Assembly: GCA_050943135.1 (NCBI GenBank)
Contig: JBMNOP010000018.1
Span: forward strand, 1-46,466
Direction of reading: 5' to 3'
From: RUG695 sp050943135
GTDB lineage: Bacteria; Planctomycetota; Planctomycetia; Pirellulales; Thermoguttaceae
DNA: 46,466 bases
In this document: piece by piece, positions 17,442 to 27,400 of the stretch
Numbering within the stretch: position 1 is the stretch's first letter
Layout of the letters: each line of letters opens with the position of its first letter
Notes under the pieces: generated by a model
Told to the model about the DNA's origin: nothing
Database searches by the model: none
Seen by the model: only the letters and a program-made list of their open reading frames with translations
Translations under genes and position numbers: made by a program

Positions 17442-18311
17442 GTGGCACCTTTAATCACGCGTCGGGTATCATCGGCAGGCGTCATTTTTGTGGTTCCGAC
17501 GCTGTACTTTTGGATTGGGGCTGAGGCGGTGGGAGAGATCGTCAAGGTTAAAAATGATTCGTACGGCAGGTACGAAGAACTTTTGCTTCGCCGCGACCGG
17601 TTACGGAAGGAGTGCTACCTTATTCAAGCGGAGTATATCGGTGTTTTCGGTCAACTGATGATCGATCTCCTTCGTGAACAACTCACATGCGCAAAAAAGA
17701 AAAAGACTATCGAGTTTTGCCAGGCGGCGGCTAACCACGGTCGAAAGGTCGACGATAAAAGCTTGTGCCAGTTTGTTTCCGGCGAGACCAAGAAACTGAG
17801 CGAGAATCTTGACAAATTGATTTCGGATTATGATGCCGTCCAACTCGGTACCAGAATCACCGAGGCTGAACGCCTGCAGATAAAATCGCTCTACCACAAG
17901 CTCGTTAAGATGATCCATCCCGACATCAATCCGTTGACAGCCGTAACACCGGAACTCATGACATTGTGGAACAATACCGTTGCGGCTTATAACGGGAACG
18001 ACCTCGACCGGCTCCAAGAACTGGAAGTACTGATCAACAGGGCCTGGAATGATCTGTATAGCGGAGAAATCGAAGTCGAAATTCCCGACATCGAAACGAA
18101 AATCGAAGAACTGGAGCAGTTGATCAAGGAGATAATGGAAACAGACCCGTACCAGTATCAATTTCTTTTACTCGACGAGGAGGCTGTCAAAAGGAAAGAG
18201 GAGGAATTGTCGGACACGCTTAAACAGTATAAGGAATATGGTTTGCAACTTGATGAGATTCTCAGAGACCTCTTGCCGGAGGGCAGCTCGGTAGTATGGG
18301 ATTTAATATGA
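17442..18311 (+). CDS. J-domain-like helical protein with HPD motif
   Basis: The 289-residue product is mostly charged helix. Residues 140-195 read like a degenerate J domain: LYHKLVKMIHPDINPLTAVT contains the HPD tripeptide (159-161) that in DnaJ-type proteins triggers Hsp70 ATPase activity. Flanking helices (about 40-130 and 205-280) look like coiled coils. The start is uncertain. The GTG at 17442 has no ribosome-binding site, and a GTG at 17529 (VGEIVKVKN), preceded by a purine-rich stretch, may be the true one; that would drop a hydrophobic 29-residue leader. It overlaps the next gene by four bases (ATGA), implying translational coupling with the HIRAN protein. It could be a co-chaperone or a structural protein using only the J fold. 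Confidence 0.7.
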   Translation: MAPLITRRVSSAGVIFVVPTLYFWIGAEAVGEIVKVKNDSYGRYEELLLRRDRLRKECYLIQAEYIGVFGQLMIDLLREQLTCAKKKKTIEFCQAAANHGRKVDDKSLCQFVSGETKKLSENLDKLISDYDAVQLGTRITEAERLQIKSLYHKLVKMIHPDINPLTAVTPELMTLWNNTVAAYNGNDLDRLQELEVLINRAWNDLYSGEIEVEIPDIETKIEELEQLIKEIMETDPYQYQFLLLDEEAVKRKEEELSDTLKQYKEYGLQLDEILRDLLPEGSSVVWDLI

Positions 18312-18703
18312 AAAACCAGTTGACAAAAAAAGAGGAGAGTACCGTTGGCGTTCTGGGGAAATACGGCCTGGGCGACATCATCAAACCGCTGATTCAGGAA
18401 GTGTATCTTTTTGACACTTTCATTGCCGGAACAACGCATTTGGAAGACCAAACGGTATTAGAGGCGCTTCGGCCCGGGGAGAAGCTGACCCTTCTGCGGG
18501 AGGAAAACAACGAGTTCGACAAGAAGGCGATACTGTTCCTCAACGCCGAGAAGAAAAAGCTCGGCTACGTGCCGAAACGGGATAACATTGTCTGCGCACG
18601 GCTCATGGATGCCGGTAAACTTCTCAATGCCAAGATTACCGGAATCGAACAGCGCACGCATTATAAGATGATTCGCGTGGCCATCTACCTGGTCGATCTG
18701 TAA
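18308..18703 (+). CDS. HIRAN-domain protein
   Basis: The 131-residue product carries a HIRAN domain over most of its length. Landmarks are AGTTHLEDQTVLEALRPGEK, LLREENNEFDKKAILFLN and KKLGYVPKRDNIVCARLMDA. HIRAN domains bind DNA ends or replication-fork structures in HLTF/Rad5, and stand-alone bacterial forms are thought to act in DNA repair or processing. The ATG at 18308 overlaps the stop of the upstream gene; an earlier ATG at 18296 would add four residues and is also possible, with GGAGG about 13 bases before it. The pair is probably one transcript. Confidence 0.82.
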   Translation: MKNQLTKKEESTVGVLGKYGLGDIIKPLIQEVYLFDTFIAGTTHLEDQTVLEALRPGEKLTLLREENNEFDKKAILFLNAEKKKLGYVPKRDNIVCARLMDAGKLLNAKITGIEQRTHYKMIRVAIYLVDL

Positions 18704-19027
18704 ACACGGAAAACAGGTTTGGGGACGCTCGGCGCAAAAGGGAGGGAAAAAGTTATGGCACCGACTTTTCGGACGCCGGGAAATAGACAGCTCCGGGCTA
18801 TCGGCCCCACGGAAGGGTGTTTTTATGGAACCTTTCCCGCTGTGCGATCGTTTCGCCGGAACGGTCGGTTTGTTGACAAACGATTTGGCGGAACTTAGAA
18901 TTGAAGAGTCGGTCGGCGAGGATTCTTTCGACCGCACCGACGATGTCTGTTTCGGCATCGGTTGTGCCGGGAATATCGAAAGAAGGGAACCTCCCCGAAC
19001 ACCTCAAAATCAGGAAGGAACGGAGAA
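18704..19027. other. Gene-free interval
   Basis: Nothing is recognised except the GGAACGGAG ribosome-binding site directly before the next gene. Short open frames on both strands lack support. Confidence 0.45.
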
Positions 19028-19684
19028 ATGAAGAGAGTTTACGCGATCAACGGAAGTCCGCGCCATAACAGGAATACCGCTCGGATGCTCGACAGCGCTT
19101 TGGAAGGGGTCAAAAGCGCGTTCCCCGACGAGGAGGTGCGCACCGAACGGATCAACCTCATCGATCTGAGTTATACAGGGTGTCGGAGCTGTTTCGCCTG
19201 CAAACGAAAAGACGAAAGGTTTCTGAAAACCTGTGCGATCCGAGACGATCTCTTTCCGGTCTTGGAAAACCTGAAAGAGGCCGACGGTGTCATCATCGGT
19301 TCCCCGATCTATTTTCACAATATTACCGGGATACTTCATTGTTTTTATGAGCGGCTCTTTTTCCCCTATCTGGTGTATAAGCCGGGGTTTAAACCGTTGG
19401 AGACGAACAAGATGGCCACCGCCTGTATTTACACCATGAACGTGTTCGAAGAGGGAATGATCGAAAGCGGGTATCGACAGACCCTGGAACGCTGGGAGTC
19501 GTTCCTCAAACACTTCTTTTCCGAGCCGCGAGTCGCTTATGCGTTTAATACGTTCCAGTTCGATCGTTACGACGAGTATATTTGCGAAGTGTTTGACGAA
19601 CGGGAGAAAGCGCGTCATCGCGACGAACAATTCCCGAAAGATTTGCAAAACGCCTATGAGCTCGGTCGGAATTTGCTGAAATAA
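19028..19684 (+). CDS. Flavodoxin-fold NAD(P)H-dependent oxidoreductase
   Basis: The 218-residue product begins KRVYAINGSPRHNRNTARML, the FMN-phosphate-binding GSPRxxxNT loop of the NADPH-dependent FMN reductase family. Residues near 57 (CRSCFACKRKDERF) form the SCxAC-type cysteine motif common in anaerobe multimeric flavin reductases. IIGSPIYFHNITG supplies the second flavin-contact loop. It probably reduces flavins, quinones or iron-sulfur partners in the cytoplasm. The ATG follows GGAACGGAG. It is followed about 80 bases later by the beta-helix gene on the same strand. Confidence 0.87.
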   Translation: MKRVYAINGSPRHNRNTARMLDSALEGVKSAFPDEEVRTERINLIDLSYTGCRSCFACKRKDERFLKTCAIRDDLFPVLENLKEADGVIIGSPIYFHNITGILHCFYERLFFPYLVYKPGFKPLETNKMATACIYTMNVFEEGMIESGYRQTLERWESFLKHFFSEPRVAYAFNTFQFDRYDEYICEVFDEREKARHRDEQFPKDLQNAYELGRNLLK

Positions 19685-19763
19685 CCGCCGAAGCAGAAGA
19701 ACGAAAGGTTATGCGCCGCTCGCTCGCACAATCGCAGAGGTGAAGATCAGAAGAGAGATTTCC

Positions 19764-21965
19764 ATGAAGAAGAGAGGCTGTTTTTCGGGTCAAATCCACA
19801 ACTTTCGGAAGGTCGCTGCCCGGTTACTCCGGTGCGGAGCGTTTTTCCTCCTTCTCCTTTTTCTTGCCACACCGGTTCGGGCCGAATCTTGGCAAGAGTT
19901 CGTCGGGGCCGAAAAGATACGGCTCCTCGATATGTTGAAAACCATACCGGCGACGTTCTACGTTTCTCCCGACGGGAGCGACGCCTGGTCGGGGAAGCTC
20001 AGCGTGCCGAACCTCGAAAAGACCGACGGACCGTTCCGATCTTTCGAGAAAGCACGTGACGCGGTACGAGCATATCGCGCCACCGCCGAATTCGACCGTC
20101 AACCGACGGTGGTCGAATTTCTTCCCGGAATTTACCATCTCGACAAGGCGGTGAAACTTTCGGACGCCGATTCCGGAACGGAGGGCGCGCCGGTGATCTG
20201 GCGCGGGGTCTGTGACGAAAACGGCCGACCTCAGGCGATCGTCCGCGGCGGCAAAGAGATTGTCGGCGGAAAGCGGGTCGAAGATGCGGTAATCCTCAAA
20301 CGGATCAAACCGGAGGTGCGAGAGAAGGTCCGGGAGTTTGACCTGAAGGCGCTCGGAATCAATGATTACGGCTTGCTCAACGGTAACAATACCGCAGAAC
20401 TTTTTCTGAACAATGTGCCGATGACGGTCTCACGTTATCCGAACGCGGATTTCCTCAGGATCGAAAGTATTGACCCCGAGGATAATCCGGAAATCGATAT
20501 TCGGGGAGTGAAAGGATTTGTTAAACCGAAGATTATCGTAAAGGATTGCGATATGTCGTCTTGGGTTGACGAGCCGGAAGTCTGGACACTTGGTTACTGG
20601 TACTGGGACTGGGCGAACGAACGGCAGAAGATGATCAAGATCGATCCGGATAAGAAAATGTTCGAGCTGGATAAACCTTACCATGGCTACGGCTATCGGA
20701 CGGGACAGTACTTTTTTGCCTATCATCTTCTGTGTGAACTGGATGTTCCGGGCGAGTATTACATTGACAACGATTCGGGAAAGCTCTACTTCTATCCGCC
20801 GGAAGAAGTCAAAGGCGACAACCTGTTCCTTTCAATGACCGACACATTCATCGAAGGTGGCAACCTTCGGCACTTCGTACTGAGCGGGATTCATTTTGAA
20901 GGGTGTCGCGATACCGCCCTGAAGATTCACGGCGAAGATCTTTTGCTTTGCGGCTGCCTGATTCGGAACACGGGAAAGGGGGGGATGAGTGTTTATGGGA
21001 GCGGAAATCTCGTTTTCGGCAACCTCCTCTACAACCTTGGCAGTCATGGTATCAGTTTAGAGGCAGGGAACCGAGCCGGCCTTGTTCCCGGCATGTCGGC
21101 CGTTGTGAACAACGACATTCATCATTTCGGTCGCATTCAGCGTGTTTACGCCGCGGGGATCGGTGCCGGCGGTTGCGGTAATTTGTACGCGCAAAACCGG
21201 ATCACGGATGCACCCCACAGTGCCATCCTTTTCGGAGGAAACGATCTGCGATTCGAAAGGAACGAGATCAGCCACGTTTGCGAAGAATCGAACGATGCCG
21301 GTGCCATCTACACGGGCCGGAACTGGACAGCTCGTGGGAATGTTGTTAAGCAGAACTATCTGCACGACATTTCCGGATTCCGGGGCCGAGGATGTGTCGG
21401 GGTTTATCTTGATGATATGCTTTCATCGGTCGATATCGTCGAAAATCTTTTTGTCAATGTAACACGTGCCGCCATGATCGGCGGCGGCCGCGATAACAAT
21501 GTGGTCAACAATATTTTTGTTGACTGCAATCCGAACCTGCACGTTGACGCCCGTGCGCTCGGTTGGTGCGGCGACCATGCCGAAGGTTGGCTGAACGAGG
21601 ACAAGACGAGGGGGACCCTTTCCGGGATCGATTACAAGTCGGAACCCTGGAGTAAAAAATACCCGCGCCTTGCCGCGATCATGGAAGGGAATCCGAAAGC
21701 GCCCGAAGGGAACCTGATCGAACGAAACCTTGTCGTTTCAACCGCATGGCATGAGACCGCGCCGCGCGTTTTCGAAGGGGACGCCGTTGAAGGCCGAGCC
21801 CGTGAATATATTACTCTGCGCGACAATGTCGAGGGAGATATGAGCCTGCTCCTTCAAATGACACAGGCCGACAAGGCCGTTCTTCCCGGCACCGACGCCG
21901 AATTCCAAAAGATTCCGGTCGAAAAAATCGGCGTCTTCCAAGACAAAAATGCCATCGCCCGTTAA
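19764..21965 (+). CDS. Secreted right-handed parallel beta-helix protein, probable glycan-active enzyme
   Basis: This 733-residue protein has a signal peptide (hydrophobic LLRCGAFFLLLLFLATPVRA ending before ESW). It then has FYVSPDGSDAWSGKL, the start motif of many pectin-lyase-like beta-helix enzymes of gut and planctomycetal bacteria. Residues about 350-620 contain repeated short strands with Asn/Gly/His ladders (GNLLYNLGSHGIS, NNDIHHFGRI, NVVNNIFVDCN). The plan resembles beta-helix glycosidases and polysaccharide lyases, but no specific catalytic site was identified. The ATG at 19764 with AGAGAG upstream is preferred over a GTG at 19740. A strong terminator follows. Confidence 0.82.
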   Translation: MKKRGCFSGQIHNFRKVAARLLRCGAFFLLLLFLATPVRAESWQEFVGAEKIRLLDMLKTIPATFYVSPDGSDAWSGKLSVPNLEKTDGPFRSFEKARDAVRAYRATAEFDRQPTVVEFLPGIYHLDKAVKLSDADSGTEGAPVIWRGVCDENGRPQAIVRGGKEIVGGKRVEDAVILKRIKPEVREKVREFDLKALGINDYGLLNGNNTAELFLNNVPMTVSRYPNADFLRIESIDPEDNPEIDIRGVKGFVKPKIIVKDCDMSSWVDEPEVWTLGYWYWDWANERQKMIKIDPDKKMFELDKPYHGYGYRTGQYFFAYHLLCELDVPGEYYIDNDSGKLYFYPPEEVKGDNLFLSMTDTFIEGGNLRHFVLSGIHFEGCRDTALKIHGEDLLLCGCLIRNTGKGGMSVYGSGNLVFGNLLYNLGSHGISLEAGNRAGLVPGMSAVVNNDIHHFGRIQRVYAAGIGAGGCGNLYAQNRITDAPHSAILFGGNDLRFERNEISHVCEESNDAGAIYTGRNWTARGNVVKQNYLHDISGFRGRGCVGVYLDDMLSSVDIVENLFVNVTRAAMIGGGRDNNVVNNIFVDCNPNLHVDARALGWCGDHAEGWLNEDKTRGTLSGIDYKSEPWSKKYPRLAAIMEGNPKAPEGNLIERNLVVSTAWHETAPRVFEGDAVEGRAREYITLRDNVEGDMSLLLQMTQADKAVLPGTDAEFQKIPVEKIGVFQDKNAIAR

Positions 21966-21982
21966 GAGCACAGGGAATAAAA

Positions 21983-22033
21983 CACCGTGCCGAAACGGTG
22001 TTCTCACACGCGTTTTCGGCACGGTGCGTTTTC
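21983..22033 (+). terminator. Intrinsic terminator after the beta-helix gene
   Basis: CACCGTGCCGAAAC (21983-21996) pairs with GTTTTCGGCACGGTG (22012-22026, one bulged T). It is followed by CGTTTTCCGGTTTTC. It may serve both this gene and the convergent SDR gene. Confidence 0.75.
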
Positions 22034-22116
22034 CGGTTTTCATCGATTTCCGGCAGCGGACGCGGTGATTGTTTTCATGGTTTGATTTCAGGCTTGGCGC
22101 TTTAAACCAATAGAAC

Positions 22117-22896
22117 CTATTCGTCGCGAAACGAAAACCCGCCGTTGAGGGGGATTTCGACGCCGTTGAGGTACCGGGCCTCCTCGGAGATAAGGTAGGC
22201 GGCCAGGTCGGCAACTTCTTCGGGGGTCCCCCAGCGCCGGGCAAGCGACTCGCGACAGACACGCTTTTTTGCTTTTGCGCTCGCGCGGTGCCCCCAAGTT
22301 GTGGCAATCCATCCGGCAGCTATTGTCAGCACCCGCAGTTTCCCCGCCTGATCTTGGACAAACGATCGGGCGAACGCGGCAAGCCCTCCCTTCGTCAAAG
22401 CGTAGATTTGTGCGGTTTCGCCCTCCATGCCTCGGGCGGCACCGTCCCACGAGAAGAAGAGGACCGAGTCGTTCGCCGTTTCGTCGCGTTTCCCGAGACG
22501 CCAGTCGGCAAACCGACGGGCCAGATGAACCGGTGCGAACAGATCAAGCGAAGCGGCGTGTCGTGCCCGTTCATCAAACGGAAGCGATTTCATTACGGGG
22601 GTCATCAGGTCGGCTCCCGCGGCGAAAAGAAACGATACCGAGCGGACCGATTCGAGCGAAAATCGGTTTGCCCACCCCTCGAACCGGAAAAAGAAAGTCT
22701 CGAGACCTTTGGATGTCGATAGGTCGGCAATACAGGTGTCGGCACCGAGCTCTTGCGAGAGCTTGGTCAGTTCGAGGACGTTGTGACACCCGTGTAAAAA
22801 AAGAGCCGTCTTTTCATTCGCCAGGCGACGAGCAAGCGCCGTACCGATCCCACCGGTCGCTCCGGTGACGATCGTTAAAGAATTGATGTTCGGCAT
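22117..22896 (-). CDS. Short-chain dehydrogenase/reductase (SDR)
   Basis: The 259-residue Rossmann-fold product has the cofactor motif TGATGGIGTAL near the N-terminus and the catalytic pair in IYALTKGG (YxxxK). The Ser partner is probably in LFFSWDGA. GGFSFRDE at the C-terminus follows the usual SDR ending. The length is typical for classical SDRs acting on NAD(P)-linked alcohols or ketones; the substrate is unknown. It is the last gene of the tex-membrane protein-fmt-SDR series, 55 bases after the fmt stop. Confidence 0.85.
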   Translation of the reverse strand: MPNINSLTIVTGATGGIGTALARRLANEKTALFLHGCHNVLELTKLSQELGADTCIADLSTSKGLETFFFRFEGWANRFSLESVRSVSFLFAAGADLMTPVMKSLPFDERARHAASLDLFAPVHLARRFADWRLGKRDETANDSVLFFSWDGAARGMEGETAQIYALTKGGLAAFARSFVQDQAGKLRVLTIAAGWIATTWGHRASAKAKKRVCRESLARRWGTPEEVADLAAYLISEEARYLNGVEIPLNGGFSFRDE

Positions 22897-22951
22897 GGCT
22901 TGTTTTTCTTTTTCGGAGGGCGCTACCGCATGAGAGGGTTCGGGATAGGGA

Positions 22952-23899
22952 CTATCGAAGGACGTCGCCTGCTTTCATTCGGTAGCCTGAAAGGAAAGGA
23001 CCCGGTGACATGGCCTTTTTGCCGGAAGGTTGTATTCTGCCGACCCGAATCAAACCGTCTCCCGCCTGAACCAGAATTTCCGTGTGATCGGCCTTCACGA
23101 CCGTTCCGCCGGGGGCGAACGTGTCGGTGTTTGTTCCGGCGATTTCGAGCTGCCCGAGGATCAGACGGATCGGAGGTTTTCCGTCGGTCCGAATCCAGTC
23201 GGAAAAGGTTTTCGGCCAAGGTTGCAACCCGCGGTACTGGTTCCGGATCTGACGAACCGGGCGATTCCAGTCGATGTGCCCCTCCTCTTTCCGGATTTTC
23301 GGCGCTTTACATGCCAAGAGGTCGTTTTGCGGGACTGATTGTGCGGTTCCCTTTTCGATGTCGGAAAGAGCGGTTAGAAGCAACTCGGCCCCCATTTCGG
23401 CGAGTCGTTTTTCGATGACCGGTGCGGTATCGTTCGGGTCAGGTTCGTACGAGTCGACCGCGATCACCGGCCCGGCATCAACCGTCGGGGTGATGTGGAT
23501 AACACTCACGCCGAGGGTTGTCTCGCCCGCGAGGATCGCGCGGTTAATCGGCGCGGCCCCTCGGTACTTCGGCAGAATCGAGCCGTGCAGGTTGATCCCC
23601 CCCATCGGGAAGATCCCGATAATTTCGGGAGAGAGGATTTTGCCGTAATCGCAGATGAAGAGGATGTCGGCACCGACTTCACGAAGAGTCTCCGCGCCGG
23701 ATTGATTGACGTCGTCCGGATCGAATATCGGAACCGAATGTTTGGCGGCCACTTGTCGGATTTCGGGGAGCGGAAGTCGGTCACTCTTACGAGTGCGGAT
23801 CGGCATCGTGACCAGCAGCGGAACGTCGCGTCCGGACTCCAGGAGTTTTCTAAACGTGGGAACGGCGAACCCACCGGTTCCCATAACCACAATTTTCAT
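22952..23899 (-). CDS. fmt: Methionyl-tRNA formyltransferase
   Basis: The enzyme formylates initiator Met-tRNA using 10-formyl-tetrahydrofolate. The 315-residue length is standard. The N-terminal domain opens KIVVMGTGGFAVPTF. The hallmark NLHGSILPKYRGAAPINRAI carries the catalytic Asn103 and His105, and ITPTVDAGPV carries Asp141. The C-terminal OB-fold tRNA-binding domain starts near residue 210. It begins two bases after the stop of the upstream membrane-protein gene, so the two are probably translated from one message. Confidence 0.95.
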   Translation of the reverse strand: MKIVVMGTGGFAVPTFRKLLESGRDVPLLVTMPIRTRKSDRLPLPEIRQVAAKHSVPIFDPDDVNQSGAETLREVGADILFICDYGKILSPEIIGIFPMGGINLHGSILPKYRGAAPINRAILAGETTLGVSVIHITPTVDAGPVIAVDSYEPDPNDTAPVIEKRLAEMGAELLLTALSDIEKGTAQSVPQNDLLACKAPKIRKEEGHIDWNRPVRQIRNQYRGLQPWPKTFSDWIRTDGKPPIRLILGQLEIAGTNTDTFAPGGTVVKADHTEILVQAGDGLIRVGRIQPSGKKAMSPGPFLSGYRMKAGDVLR

Positions 23900-23901
23900 G
23901 C

Positions 23902-24480
23902 TTACGTTGTTGCCCCCGGTTTGGTCAGGTCATCGGCCGTTTCGGCAAGATAGTGTTTCAGGCCGGGGCTGATATCGTCGCCGATCGCTTCCTGCGTACC
24001 GAGAAAGAGGGGAATTCCCACAACCGGAGCCTCGTCGATCAGATCGACATCTTCTCCGTTAAGGAGTCGGTTATTTTGTGAAATGATCGATTGCAGACGG
24101 AGCCGATAGATATGGTCGATCCATGCCACGGCCATGAACAGACAGATTGCCGTGATCGCGCCGACAAGGAAGAGAACATCTGTCGGCTGAAAACCGGACA
24201 CCGGCCGATCCCTATCGGCGTTTGACAGAGATGTTTGAGAAGGCCCCGGCAGAACCGAAGGTTGCGAAAGGGTCAGGAATCCTTCCGGATATGCACTTTT
24301 TACCGTATGACCGGTCGGAGCCGGAGGGCGATTTTTGGAAACGGGTCCGACCGGTGTTTCGGAATTGTCGGTCGTCATGCCGTTTCTGGTTCTTTGGGCA
24401 CAAACGTCTTGCGGCAGAACCGCCGCCAGGCAAAGTATCAGTGCGGCACAGGGCGCCGCAAGAAGAGCGGTCGATTTCAT
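23902..24480 (-). CDS. Exported single-pass membrane protein of unknown function
   Basis: The 192-residue product has a signal peptide (LLAAPCAALILCLAAVLPQ), a Pro/Ser-rich spacer, and one transmembrane segment (DVLFLVGAITAICLFMAVAW, about 102-121). An acidic cytoplasmic-type tail follows. No family is recognised. Its ATG overlaps the tex stop codon by four bases (ATGA), and fmt follows after two bases, so it is tightly embedded in the operon. Confidence 0.7.
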   Translation of the reverse strand: MKSTALLAAPCAALILCLAAVLPQDVCAQRTRNGMTTDNSETPVGPVSKNRPPAPTGHTVKSAYPEGFLTLSQPSVLPGPSQTSLSNADRDRPVSGFQPTDVLFLVGAITAICLFMAVAWIDHIYRLRLQSIISQNNRLLNGEDVDLIDEAPVVGIPLFLGTQEAIGDDISPGLKHYLAETADDLTKPGATT

Positions 24481-27400
24481 TCTGGACCTTCCCTCCGAGT
24501 ATCTTCTTGTTTCTCTGATTTTTCCGAAAAGAGACGGGCAAGGTCGCCGAAACTGCGAAGCGGCTCTTTTCCTTCTTTCATCTCTTGGGAAAGGGTTTCT
24601 TTCTTTTCGAGTTTTGAGACAAAGTTCATTGATCTCGGAGCGCGAGGCCCGCCGGAACGATTGTGCCGACCGCGCGGAGAACCGGAATTCTCGAACCGGT
24701 CGCGGCGTGGCGGGCGTTGTCGGCGATTGTTCCCCTGCCGATCCTCTCCTCGTGAACGCGCCGACTGATCTCGACGATCGCCCGGACGGTTTTCGGAAGT
24801 CCCGGGTTGGGGCGGGACGTTTTCGCCACCGCGACCGCGCGCCGAACGCGGCCTGCGACGTGCCCTCGGCCCCTTGTTCTCCTCACCCGCGACGGTCTCT
24901 TCCCGACCGCCACGCCCCTTCCGGTCACCGCGCGGACGACTTTGTTGTCCTGCTCCGGGGGGACGCATTGACAGAGAGATTCTGTTCCTTGCGACATCGG
25001 TATCGACCACCCAGACATTGACAATATCACCGACCGAAAGATATCGGTAGGCGTCTCGAACATAACGATCGCCCATCCGGCTGACATGGATCAGTCCGGG
25101 GTTGTGTAATCCGATATCGACGAATGCGCCGAAATCGACAACGTTCAGTACGGTTCCTTTCAGTTCCATTCCCGGCATGAGATCTTCGATCTTCATAATC
25201 CCCTTCTTGAAGATGGGGGCGGGAAGCTCCTCGCGCGGGTCACGGCCGGGACGCTTTAACTGTTCGAGAATATCGGCGATCGTGTTCCGGCCGGCACCGA
25301 ACTCTTCGGCGGCTGCCTGCGGATCGATACTGTCGAGCTTTTTGATCAGTTCGGCCTGTTTGGTTGTGTTGCGCAGGTCGTCTTTACAGAACCCGGCTTT
25401 TTCAAGGATCTTTTCGGCAAGTTCGTAACTTTCGGGGTGGATCCAGGTCGCGTCGAGCGGTTCGTCTCCGTCCGAAATTTTGAGGAATCCCGCCGCGTGG
25501 GCGAATGCCGCCGTGCCGAATTCCGGTACATTGAGCAGCTCGCGACGCGAGCGGAACGGTCCGTGTTTACGCCGATAATCGGCGATCCGCTTAGCCGTCA
25601 GTCGATTGAGGCCGGCAACATAACGGAGAATCGAGCTGGTAGCCGTGTTCAGATCGACCCCGACATAGTTGACCGCCGAGGCGACGTTTTCGGCCAGCGA
25701 CTTTTTGAGGTCTTTCGTTCTCGTGTCGTGCTGGTAAATGCCGACCCCCATATGAGAAGGGTCGATTTTCACCAGTTCGTTGAGTGGATCTTGCAGGCGG
25801 CGCCCGATCGAAATCGCGCTTCGGATCATCACGTCTTGGTTCGGGAACTCCTGCGCGGCGATGGGACTGACCGAATAGACGCTTGCGTCGGCTGCGTTGA
25901 CAAAAGTGTAACCGATATCGGAATCGGTAAAATGTTCGGCGATCATGTCGATGATCACCTTTTCGGTTTCCCGACGGCCGACACCGTTACCGATCGCGAT
26001 GACCGAGATCTTATATTTTTCGATCAGTGCGGCGATTTTCGCAATGGTGCGCTTTCGCCGCCCGGTACTCCCCGTGGTATAGACCGTCTCGTGACTGAGC
26101 AAGTTCCCGAACTCATCGAGCGTGACCAATTTACACCCGTATCGGAAGCCGGGGGCTATCGCCAAAACACGACGGCGAAAGAGGGGTTTTTGCAGAAGGA
26201 GACTGCGCGTGTTTCTTGCGTAAACCTCCATGGCCTGTTCTCTGGCCCTATCGACCGCGTTGCGTCGAACCTCTCGTTCCAAGGAGGGGAGAAGGAGACG
26301 GTCGATGGCATCGTCGAAACATCCTTCAAGAAAGGTACGATGCGGATGGTCTGCGGAAATGAGAAGATGTTTTCCTTCTTTTTTGATTCGGTCGACATCG
26401 ACGCTCAGCGTGACCTTGAGCCGATGTTCGTTCGTGCCGCGGTGAAGCGCCAGAATCCGGTATCCGGGACAAGTTTGCAAAAGAGAGCTGAAATTGAAAT
26501 AGTCGCTGTATAGTTTTTCTTTGCGCAGACGACGCTGTTCGGCCGCAAGATTCTTTTTCTCCTTTTCCGCACTTTGGGAAGAGGACCGCTTGGTCGGCGC
26601 CTTTTCGGCGGGTGTCGCGGCCGATTCCTCGGTGGGAGATTGTGCGACACTTTCGGTCGGGCTCTCGGCAGCGGCTTGTGCGACGCCCAATTCCGGTTCC
26701 GGTTCCGCGACCGGTTCGGCCGGGACTTCAACCTCGCCCTTGGCTTCCGATTTTTCTTCGGCGGGCTTTTCTGTCGGGCTTTCGGCCGTGGCTTGTGCGG
26801 CGCCCGACTCCGGTTCCGGTTCCTCGACCGGTTCGGCCGGGGCTTCAACCTCGCCCTTGACTTCCGGTTTTTCCTCGGCGGGCTTTTCTGTCGGGCTTTC
26901 GGCCGTGGCTTGTGCAACGCCCGGTTCCGGTTCCGGTTCCGCGACCGGTTCGGCCGGAGCCTCAATCTCGCCCTTGACTTCCGGTTTTTCTTCGGCGGGC
27001 TTTTCTGTCGGGCTTTCGGCCGTGGCTTGTGCAACGTCCGGTTCCGCGACCGGTTCGGCCGGGGCTTCAATCTCGCCCTTGACTTCCAGTTTTTCCTCGG
27101 CGGGCTTTTCTGCTGGGCTTTCGGCTGCGGCTTGTGTGGCGCCCGATTCCGGTGCCGGTTCCGCGACCGGTTCGGCCGGGGCTTTGACCTCGCCCTTGGC
27201 TTCCGGTTTTTCCTCGGCGGGCTTTTCTGTCGGGCTTTCGGTTACGGCTTGTGTGGCGCCCGACTCCGGTGCCGGTTCCGCGACCGGCTCGGCCGGGGCC
27301 TCGACCTCGCCTTCGCCCTTTGGTTTTTCCTCGACGGCCTTTTCTGCTGGGCTTTCGGCTGCGGCTTGTGTGGCGCCCGATTCCGGTTCCGGTTCCTCGA

